A DNA stretch of 64,000 bases, from positions 124,001 to 188,000 of the forward strand of contig CAWBAJ010000012.1 in NCBI GenBank assembly GCA_963786765.1, written 5' to 3'. Made by a program: the position numbers and the translations under genes. The notes beneath the pieces were generated by a model that ran no database searches, was not told where the DNA came from, and saw only the letters and a program-made list of their open reading frames with translations. The stretch is from DATKNA01 sp963786765 (GTDB lineage Bacteria; Actinomycetota; Actinomycetes; Actinomycetales; Kineosporiaceae). This document shows positions 58,196 to 64,000 of this stretch, piece after piece (position 1 is the stretch's first letter; every line of letters starts with the position of its first letter).

Positions 58196-58636
58196 GTGCT
58201 CGCGCTCGACCTCGCCCTCGCCCTGCGCCATGCCGGCCTGCGCTGGACTCCTCAGCCCGGGGACCGTTTCGTGCTGCCCGGGCGCGGCATGGACGACGAC
58301 GTCTTCGTCCTGTCGAACATGACCGTGGAGGTCCACGACTTCCCCAGCGGCAAGGTCATCGGGTTCAACGGGGTCACGGAGTGGGCGCTGGACTCGGTCG
58401 AACAGTCCGAGGCGGTGTGGCTGCCGGCGGAGCACCAGTTGCGGGACCTGCTCGGTGGCATGTTCCGCTCGCTCGAGTCGACGTCGCAGGGATACGAGGT
58501 GGCCCTGCGGCTGCCGGAGGGCGAGCAGACCTTCACCGCCGGCGCGGCCGCCGACGCCTACGCGACGGCCCTGCTCGCCGTGCTCCGCGAGATCGGCGCA
58601 CCCGCCGGGAACGGGGCGCTGCCCAGGGCCCGGTAG
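58196..58636 (+). CDS. Conserved actinobacterial protein (often labelled CpaE-like)
   Basis: 146 residues. LALRHAGLRWTPQPGDRFVLPGRGMDDDVFVLSNMTVEVHDFP and VIGFNGVTEWALDSVEQSEAVWLPAEHQLRDLLGG look like a conserved small family in actinobacteria. I recall database copies labelled pilus assembly protein CpaE, but there is no ATPase P-loop, so that name should not be trusted. It is soluble with no signal peptide. The function is unknown. Confidence 0.65.
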   Translation: MLALDLALALRHAGLRWTPQPGDRFVLPGRGMDDDVFVLSNMTVEVHDFPSGKVIGFNGVTEWALDSVEQSEAVWLPAEHQLRDLLGGMFRSLESTSQGYEVALRLPEGEQTFTAGAAADAYATALLAVLREIGAPAGNGALPRAR

Positions 58637-58656
58637 GCATCCGGCCGCGCGTCGGG

Positions 58657-58662
58657 TAGGAA
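58657..58662 (+). promoter_or_regulatory. -10 element TAGGAA or ribosome site before the acyl-CoA dehydrogenase
   Basis: TAGGAA ends 6 bases before GTG 58669. The overlapping GGAAGG could instead act as a ribosome binding site, so this one is ambiguous. Confidence 0.35.
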
Positions 58663-58668
58663 GGCCAG

Positions 58669-59896
58669 GTGGACTTCGGCCTGGACGCGCGCACCCGGGA
58701 GCTCCAGGACACGTTGCTCGCGTTCATGGCCGAGCACGTCTACCCGGCCGAGGCCACTCTGGCCGCGCAGGTCGCCGAGCGCGACGCCGATCCGGTGCGC
58801 CGCTGGTCCACGCCGCCGGTGCTGGAGGAGCTGAACGCGGCGGCGCGCCGTCGCGGCCTGTGGAATCTCTTCCTGCCGGGCGAGCACGGTGCGGGTCTGA
58901 CCAACCTGCAGTACGCCCCGCTCGCCGAGATCAGCGGGCGCAGTCCGCTGCTCGCACCCGAGGCCATGAACTGCTCCGCGCCGGACACGGGGAACATGGA
59001 GGTTCTCGCCATGTTCGGCACGCCGGACCAGCGCCGCCGGTGGCTCGAGCCGCTGCTGGAGGGGCGGATCAGGTCCGCCTTCTGCATGACCGAGCCGGAC
59101 GTCGCCAGCTCGGACGCCACCAACATCACGGCGCGGATCGAACGGGACGGCGACGAGTACGTCGTCACCGGCCACAAGTGGTGGTCGACCGGCGCGATGA
59201 ACCCGAACTGCCGGCTGTTCGTCGTCCTGGGCACGACGGACCCGGACGCTCCCCGGCACCGCCGGCAGTCGATGGTCCTGGTCCCCCGGGACGCCCCCGG
59301 GGTGCATGTCGTGCGGGGCCTGACGCGTCTTCGGCTTCGACGACGCCGCCCATGGCGGGCACGCGGAGGTGGTCTTCGACGGTGTCCGGGTCCCGGCCGG
59401 GAACCTGGTCGCCAGTGAGGGCGACGGCTTCGTCATCGCGCAGGCGCGGCTCGGCCCGGGCCGCATCCACCACTGCATGCGGCTGCTGGGGAGCGCGGAG
59501 CGCGCGCTCGAGCTGATGTGTGTGCGCGCCGCGTCGCGCCGGACGTTCGGGCGCCCGGTCGCCGACCACGGCGTCGTCCAGCACTGGATCGCGCAGTCGC
59601 GGCTGCGGATCGAGCAGGCCCGCCTGCTCGTCCTCAAGACGGCATGGCTGATGGACACGGTCGGCAACGAGGGCGCCCACACGGAGATCCAGGCCATCAA
59701 GATCGCGGTTCCGCGAACGGTCGAGTGGATCCTCGACAAGGCGATCCAGGTGCACGGCGGTGCCGGTGTCAGCGGCGACACCCCGCTGGCCATGCTCTGG
59801 GCGAACGCCCGCACGCTGCGCCTGGCGGACGGCCCCGACGAGGTGCACGAGCGTTCCCTCGCGCGTGCCGAACTGCGCCGCCACGCCCCGCGCTGA
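58669..59896 (+). CDS. Acyl-CoA dehydrogenase (one frame break)
   Basis: 408 residues after removing a base near 59324. FCMTEPDVASSDATNITARIERDGDEYVVTGHKWWSTGA is the flavin/substrate loop, and the C-terminal helices show LGPGRIHHCMRLLGSAERALELM, RTFGRPVADHGVVQHWIAQSRLRIEQARLLVLKTAW and VHGGAGVSGDTPLAMLWANARTLRLADGPDEVH. The layout resembles ACAD10/11- and FadE-like long- or branched-chain enzymes. It introduces a double bond into an acyl-CoA. It converges on the PAC2 gene. Confidence 0.9.
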
Positions 59897-59900
59897 GAAT

Positions 59901-59967
59901 GCGACGATCAAGGAAAAGTTGGGGATCACGACGGAGTCATGATCCCCAACTTTTCCTTGATCGTCGC
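59901..59967. repeat. Perfect 28-base inverted repeat, second copy of the GCGACGATCAAGGAAAAG element
   Basis: Arms 59901-59928 and 59940-59967 are perfectly complementary around an 11-base loop; the left arm starts GCGACGATCAAGGAAAAG and ends TTGGGGATCA. It begins 4 bases after the acyl-CoA dehydrogenase stop and ends 11 bases before the stop of the opposing PAC2 gene. The same sequence occurs at 4512-4645. It is probably a bidirectional terminator of a dispersed family. Confidence 0.8.
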
Positions 59968-59978
59968 CTGAGGGTGGG

Positions 59979-60908
59979 TCAGGGGGCGTCGTTGCCGCGG
60001 CCCCGGCGGTCGTTCTCCCGCGCGAGGAACCGCTCGAGCTCGGCTCCCAGCTCCTCCGCGGTCGGCAGCGGGTTGTCCTGGGCGAGCAGCGAACGGCCGC
60101 GCGCCGCGACGAAGGCGTCGTACTGCTCCTCGAGGGCGTGGACCACCTCGGCCACCTCGGGCTGCTCGCCGACCTGCGCCTCGATCGCGGCGCGCACGCG
60201 CTCCCCCGCCGCCCGCAGCTCCCCGACCGGCAGACGCAGGTCAGCGATGTCGGCCACGGACTCGACCAGGGTGGCGGCCGCGTCCGGGTACTCGGCCTGC
60301 GCGAGGTAGTGCGGCACGTGCACGGCGAAACCTGCCGCGTCGTGGCCGGCCTCGCCGAGGCGGAACTCCAGCAGGCCCGCCATGTGGCCGGGCACCTGAA
60401 CGCGGCTCACCCACGGCTGCGTCCCCGCGACGAGCGAGGGCGGCGATCCGTGGGCTGTCACGCCGATGGGCCGGGTGTGCGGCACCGCCATCGGGATGGC
60501 GTGAACGCCGACCGCCAGCCGCACATCGTACCGCTCGACCAGCCGCGCGACCCCGGCGGCGAACCGTTCCCACTGCACGTCCGGCTCCGGGCCGGTGAGC
60601 ATGAGGAATCCGGCTCCCACGGCGTCCTCGACCAGGCTGAGCTCGAGCCGCGGCGCCTCGTAGGACTCCCAGTGGTCCTCGACGAACGTCATGACCGGAC
60701 GGCGCGCGCGGTAGTCGTACAGCTGGTCGACGTCGAACCGGACGAGCACGCGGTGGGGCAGGGTGGCGAGCAGGTGCTCGGCGGCCAGGCGGCCGGCGCC
60801 GCCGGCGTCCACGAAGCCGCTGAGGGCGTGCACCAGGACGGGACGCTCGAGCTCGCCGGGCTGAGGCTGCACCGGGTCGAGCTCGTAGAGGCCATCAGGA
60901 TCCAGCAC
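59979..60908 (-). CDS. PAC2 family protein
   Basis: 309 residues from GTG 60908, which is 9 bases after GGAGGAG; GTG 60917 abuts that site. VLVHALSGFVDAGGAGRLAAEHLL, DWESYEAP-like EDHWESYEAPRLEL and GFAVHVPHYLAQAEYPDAAATLVESVADIADL are typical of PAC2 proteins, homologues of proteasome assembly chaperones. The role in actinobacteria is not established. Predicted cytoplasmic. Confidence 0.85.
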   Translation of the reverse strand: MLDPDGLYELDPVQPQPGELERPVLVHALSGFVDAGGAGRLAAEHLLATLPHRVLVRFDVDQLYDYRARRPVMTFVEDHWESYEAPRLELSLVEDAVGAGFLMLTGPEPDVQWERFAAGVARLVERYDVRLAVGVHAIPMAVPHTRPIGVTAHGSPPSLVAGTQPWVSRVQVPGHMAGLLEFRLGEAGHDAAGFAVHVPHYLAQAEYPDAAATLVESVADIADLRLPVGELRAAGERVRAAIEAQVGEQPEVAEVVHALEEQYDAFVAARGRSLLAQDNPLPTAEELGAELERFLARENDRRGRGNDAP

Positions 60909-61008
60909 GAGCAGCACCTCCTCCGGGCGCCGGAACCGGCGCGTACAGCCAGGCGATCGACACTACTCGCCGCCTCCTTCCCTTCCCCCCAACCCCCACC
61001 CGTGATCA

Positions 61009-61054
61009 TGCATTTCCGTCCGTTCGCAGCGGTGCAGGATCGGACGGAAGTGCA
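61009..61054 (-). terminator. Stem-loop after the GNAT gene
   Basis: TGCATTTCCGTCCG (61009-61022) pairs with 61041-61054 with one mismatch around an 18-base loop. It is preceded by TGATCA, so the sequence TGATCATGCA is shared with the inverted repeat at 2788. It sits 17 bases past the GNAT stop. Confidence 0.55.
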
Positions 61055-61070
61055 CGGTTCCCGCAGGGCG

Positions 61071-61742
61071 TCAGGAGTCCGTCGGGAAGAAGCCGATCAC
61101 TGACCAGCCGCGGTCGGGGAACCCGGCGGCCTCGGCCGCCTTCGCGGACGCGATGTTGTCGGGGGCGTGCAGATACGTCGGGACCGCTCCCTCGTCGAGC
61201 ACCCGCCGGGCGGCCTGCGCGACGAGCCGCCGGGCGAGCCCCCGGCCGCGCGCGGCCTCCTCGGTGCCGACGGACAGCTCGTGCCCGGCGTCGTCGTGCC
61301 GCTTCACCCCTACCCCGGCGACGTACCTGTCGCCGTCCAGGACGACGAGCACCTCTCCGCCGAAAGGCCGGAGCCACTGCGGCACCCGCGGGTCGTCGTA
61401 CGGCACCCAGATGCCGGCGTCCGGCAGCGGCGCGGGCGAGGCCGACCAGCGGAACACCCCCCGCCCGGCGATGCCCCGGCGTCCGATCAGGCCCGGGAGC
61501 GCGGGGAGCAGCGCGCCGAGGTCGGCGTCCCGGGCGTACTTCGCGACGACCTCCGCGAGGTCGGGCGCGACGCCGACCACAGCCTTCCGGCGGTCGGTCT
61601 CGACGCCCGTGACCGGCGTGATCCGCCCGTCCCAGCCGGGGGCGGCGTTGCGGGGGTTGGCGACCACGTGCAGCGGGCGTTCCGGCGGCCATGCGCCTAC
61701 CCAGCCCCGCAGGTGCTCGACGAGGCGCTCGGGCAGGGTCAG
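61071..61742 (-). CDS. GNAT family N-acetyltransferase with apparent CTG start
   Basis: 223 residues. The acetyl-CoA motif EEAARGRGLARRLVAQAARRVL and the following APDNIASAKAAEAAGFPDRGW are typical GNAT, C-terminal to a variable half (LVEHLRGWVGAWPPERPLHVVANPRNAAPGWDGRI). No ATG, GTG or TTG precedes the conserved TLPERLVEHL in frame; the sequence CTGA overlaps the epimerase stop, just where ATGA would be expected. Either CTG is used with translational coupling or the C is a sequence error for A. The substrate is unknown. Confidence 0.78.
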   Translation of the reverse strand: MTLPERLVEHLRGWVGAWPPERPLHVVANPRNAAPGWDGRITPVTGVETDRRKAVVGVAPDLAEVVAKYARDADLGALLPALPGLIGRRGIAGRGVFRWSASPAPLPDAGIWVPYDDPRVPQWLRPFGGEVLVVLDGDRYVAGVGVKRHDDAGHELSVGTEEAARGRGLARRLVAQAARRVLDEGAVPTYLHAPDNIASAKAAEAAGFPDRGWSVIGFFPTDS

Positions 61743-62758
61743 CGCTCGGCCCCCCGGGACCCGTCGCCGTCCCCGTCCGGCAGCGACCGCAGCAGGTCCT
61801 CCTCCCGCTGGCGGTCGAGCCCCACCCCCGGCACCAGCGGTGTCACGTCCCGCGCCTCCAGCGTGTCGCGGGCGGAGTCGGCGACAGGTCGCATCCGCAG
61901 CCCCCGCGCGAGCGCGGCCGAGGGGTCGGCGCTCCCGGTGGCGCTCGTGCTCCCTTCGTGCCACAGCGGCAGGGCGCGCCCGTCGAGGCCGGCGTCCGCC
62001 GCGGTCTTCGGGTCGATCCAGCGGATCGTGGTGCCCTCGGGCGCGACGGCCTGCCGGACGGCCTCGAGCAGATCTCCCAGGCTGTGCGGGGGCGGCGGCC
62101 CGGCGACGTGGAACGGCCCGCTGGCGCCGTCCTCGAGCAGGCGGACGACCAGGTCCGCCAGGTCGCGCCCGTCGATCACCTGCACCGGCTGGTCCGGCGG
62201 GCCCGCTGCCAGGACCTCGCCGCCCTCGGCGAGCCGGCGGACCCAGTAGGTGAAGCGGCCGGTGGTGTCGTAGGGCCCGATCACGTAGGTCGGCCGGACG
62301 ATCAGTGTCCCGGCCCCGAACGTCTCGACGGCGGCGTACTCGCACAAGGCCTTGAGCCCGCCGTACGTCTGCGGGGTGACCTCCTCGGTGTCCGGGTCGG
62401 TGAGCACCTCCAGGGGGGCGCTCTCCGTGAACCCGGGCGCGTCGGCCTCGGCGTAGACGGAGATCGAGGAGATGTACAGGTACCGGCCGCCGCGCCCGCC
62501 GGACCGGCCGAGCGCCTCGCCCAGGGCGCGCACCTGGCGGGGCACGAAGGCTGTGACGTCCACCGTGGCGTCCCACTGCCCTTCGGCCAGCTCCGCGAGG
62601 TCGCCGTTCCGGTCGCCGTGCCGGTGCTCGGCCTGCGGGAACGGATCCTCTTCGCCACTGCCCCGGTGGAACAGGGTGACCTCGTGCCCGGCGTCGAGCA
62701 GCGCCTGGACGATGTGCCGGCCGACGAACCGGGTTCCGCCGACGACGAGAACGCGCAC
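61739..62758 (-). CDS. NAD-dependent epimerase/dehydratase family protein
   Basis: 339 residues from GTG 62758, preceded by GGAGG. The extended SDR fold starts VLVVGGTRFVGRHIVQALLDAGHEVTLFHRG (GxxxxxG type nucleotide site), has YLYISSISVY and the active-site-like YGGLKALCE (YxxxK), and VIDGRDLADLVVRLLEDG. The substrate is probably a nucleotide sugar or a similar metabolite. It is coupled to the GNAT gene downstream. Confidence 0.88.
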   Translation of the reverse strand: MRVLVVGGTRFVGRHIVQALLDAGHEVTLFHRGSGEEDPFPQAEHRHGDRNGDLAELAEGQWDATVDVTAFVPRQVRALGEALGRSGGRGGRYLYISSISVYAEADAPGFTESAPLEVLTDPDTEEVTPQTYGGLKALCEYAAVETFGAGTLIVRPTYVIGPYDTTGRFTYWVRRLAEGGEVLAAGPPDQPVQVIDGRDLADLVVRLLEDGASGPFHVAGPPPPHSLGDLLEAVRQAVAPEGTTIRWIDPKTAADAGLDGRALPLWHEGSTSATGSADPSAALARGLRMRPVADSARDTLEARDVTPLVPGVGLDRQREEDLLRSLPDGDGDGSRGAER

Positions 62759-62903
62759 CGACACCTCCACAACGCTCGAGGGCGCCGTCTGCGCCCGCCT
62801 CGGGCCGACCCTATGGCCCGTTCGGCGGGTTCGCGCTCGTGGTGACGCGCTCGGTACCGTCGGCGCGGGGGTCCGCCAGCAATCAGCAACAGGGAGGTGC
62901 GCC

Positions 62904-64000
62904 GTGCCCCGGCGCCGTGCGCGCATGGTCGTCCTCGTGGTCCTGGCCGTCTTCGCCGTGGCCGCGGGCGTCGCCATCCCGGTCGCCCTGCGGCTGCGCC
63001 CGGACGCCGACAGCGACGCGGCGCGCGCCGCCGTGCAGTCCTTCGCCCAGGCCTGGCGCGCCGGGGACCTCGCGTCGGTCCGGTACAGCGGGGCATCGGG
63101 CGCGGACGTGGCGAAGGCGGTGGCGACGGCGACGGCCGGCCTCACCCCGGCGGCGAAGGACGTCCCCGCGGCCGTCGACGTCCTCGACGTCGGCGACGTC
63201 GGCACCACCGCCCCCGACACCGCCCGAGCCCGGCTGCGCGTGCGCTGGGCGCTGGGCGGCGACCGAGCATGGACCTACGAGACGAGCGTCGACGCCCGCA
63301 GGGCGAACGGGGCGTGGGGTGTCGCATGGACGCCTGCCGTGGTCCATCCGTCGCTGCGGGCCGGCCAGGCCCTCGTGGTCCAGCGGACTGCCGCTGAGCG
63401 CGGGCGGATCCTGGGCGCGGGCGGCGAGGAGCTCGCCGGGCCGCGGGCCGTCGTCGTCGTGGGGATCGAGCCCCGCCGGGCGGACGACCGCGCCGCGGCC
63501 GCCGCCGCCCTGGCGAAGGTCGTGGGCGTCGACGCCACCGACCTCACCCGCCGCGTGAAGGCGGCCGCGCCCGCCGCCTTCGTCGAGGCGATCACCTTGC
63601 GTTCTGACGCCTACAAGGCGCTCGCCCCCCGGTTGGCGTCCGTGCCGGGCCTCGTCACCCGCAAGAGCCAGCTCAGCCTCGGCCGGACGAAGACGTTCGC
63701 CCGGGCGCTGCTCGGCAGCGCAGGGCCGGCCACGAAGGAGCTCGTGTCCGGCTCTGGCGGCAGGATCCGGGCCGGCGACGTGACCGGAATCGCCGGCCTG
63801 CAACGCACGTACGACGCCGTACTCGCCGGCACGCCGGGCCTCGCCGTCCACGTCACGGGCCAGGGGGCGCCGGACGCTCCCCTGTTCACCGCGCCCGCCA
63901 CGGCCGGGGCCGACGTGCAGCTCACGCTCGACGTGTCGGTGCAGGACGCGGCCGAGGCGGCGCTGGCCAAGGCCACCAAGCCTGCCGCCCTGGTCGCGGT
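62904..64000 (+). CDS. Penicillin-binding protein, N-terminal part (partial)
   Basis: The first 365 residues of a class B penicillin-binding protein; the window ends before the transpeptidase SxxK site. A short cytoplasmic RRRAR segment and one membrane anchor (MVVLVVLAVFAVAAGVAIPVAL) precede an NTF2-like MecA_N domain (VQSFAQAWRAGDLASVRYSG). The dimerisation region follows (RTAAERGRILGAGGEELAGPRAVVVVGIEP, FVEAITLRSDAYKAL, LQRTYDAVLAGTPGL and LTLDVSVQDAAEAAL). It would cross-link peptidoglycan outside the membrane. GTG 62904 has AGGGAGG 6 bases upstream. Confidence 0.88.
   Translation, partial: MPRRRARMVVLVVLAVFAVAAGVAIPVALRLRPDADSDAARAAVQSFAQAWRAGDLASVRYSGASGADVAKAVATATAGLTPAAKDVPAAVDVLDVGDVGTTAPDTARARLRVRWALGGDRAWTYETSVDARRANGAWGVAWTPAVVHPSLRAGQALVVQRTAAERGRILGAGGEELAGPRAVVVVGIEPRRADDRAAAAAALAKVVGVDATDLTRRVKAAAPAAFVEAITLRSDAYKALAPRLASVPGLVTRKSQLSLGRTKTFARALLGSAGPATKELVSGSGGRIRAGDVTGIAGLQRTYDAVLAGTPGLAVHVTGQGAPDAPLFTAPATAGADVQLTLDVSVQDAAEAALAKATKPAALVA

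Noticed and set aside
58196..58636. Pilus assembly protein CpaE
   Set aside because: The label is common for such proteins, but this one lacks the P-loop ATPase and receiver domains of CpaE, and no pilus genes are nearby.

Overview
The window comes from a very GC-rich actinobacterium. The base composition looks well above 70% G+C, GTG starts are frequent, and many ribosome binding sites are of the GGAGG type. Lineage markers agree: a HrdB-type primary sigma factor with a long acidic N-terminal region, a DUF7455 zinc protein beside it, a SAM-IV riboswitch, a c-di-AMP (ydaO) riboswitch before an NlpC/P60 hydrolase, a SigK/RskA pair and a ClpC2-like protein. The order parC ... parE, DUF7455, rpoD resembles the region around hrdB in Streptomyces as I remember it. 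I cannot name the genus. I see no rRNA, tRNA, CRISPR array, insertion sequence or prophage; this is ordinary chromosome.

Layout. 0-6 kb: a partial Pat-type protein acetyltransferase, divergent from a medium-chain-type acyl-CoA synthetase; a riboswitch-controlled cell-wall hydrolase; a nitroreductase; an acyl-CoA dehydrogenase. 6-18 kb: topoisomerase IV subunits (parC, parE), two tandem paralogous lipoproteins, a dienelactone hydrolase, small membrane proteins and rpoD. 18-26.5 kb: DNA glycosylase plus universal stress protein, Nudix hydrolase, metY-metX under a SAM-IV riboswitch, DUF4192, a spermidine-synthase-like enzyme and sigK-rskA. 26.5-38.8 kb: receptor-type Ser/Thr kinase with alcohol dehydrogenase, DUF885 metallopeptidase-like protein, aldo/keto reductase, a probable amine-catabolism module (APC permease, small-molecule kinase, FAD/GcvT dehydrogenase) and PPi-dependent phosphofructokinase. 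38.8-46.1 kb: a tightly packed operon of a carboxylate-amine ligase/ATP-grasp fusion, a NAGGN-type amidotransferase and an S9 peptidase, next to a ClpC2-like regulator whose promoter lies inside a palindromic operator. 46-64 kb: amidase and LuxR regulator, ABC-F protein, RecQ helicase with a phosphoribosyltransferase-like tail, ATP-dependent DNA ligase, lipid phosphatase and lipid kinase, YihY, acyl-CoA dehydrogenase, PAC2 protein, epimerase and acetyltransferase, and the start of a penicillin-binding protein.

Data quality. About 26 single-base frame breaks interrupt otherwise intact conserved genes, including parC and parE. They are best read as residual sequencing or assembly indels. I report those genes over their whole reconstructed extent and give the position of each break.

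Two regulatory themes recur. At least ten starts sit 6-8 bases after a NANNNT hexamer, the arrangement of actinobacterial leaderless transcripts. Several convergent gene ends carry long inverted repeats, two of which share the same sequence.
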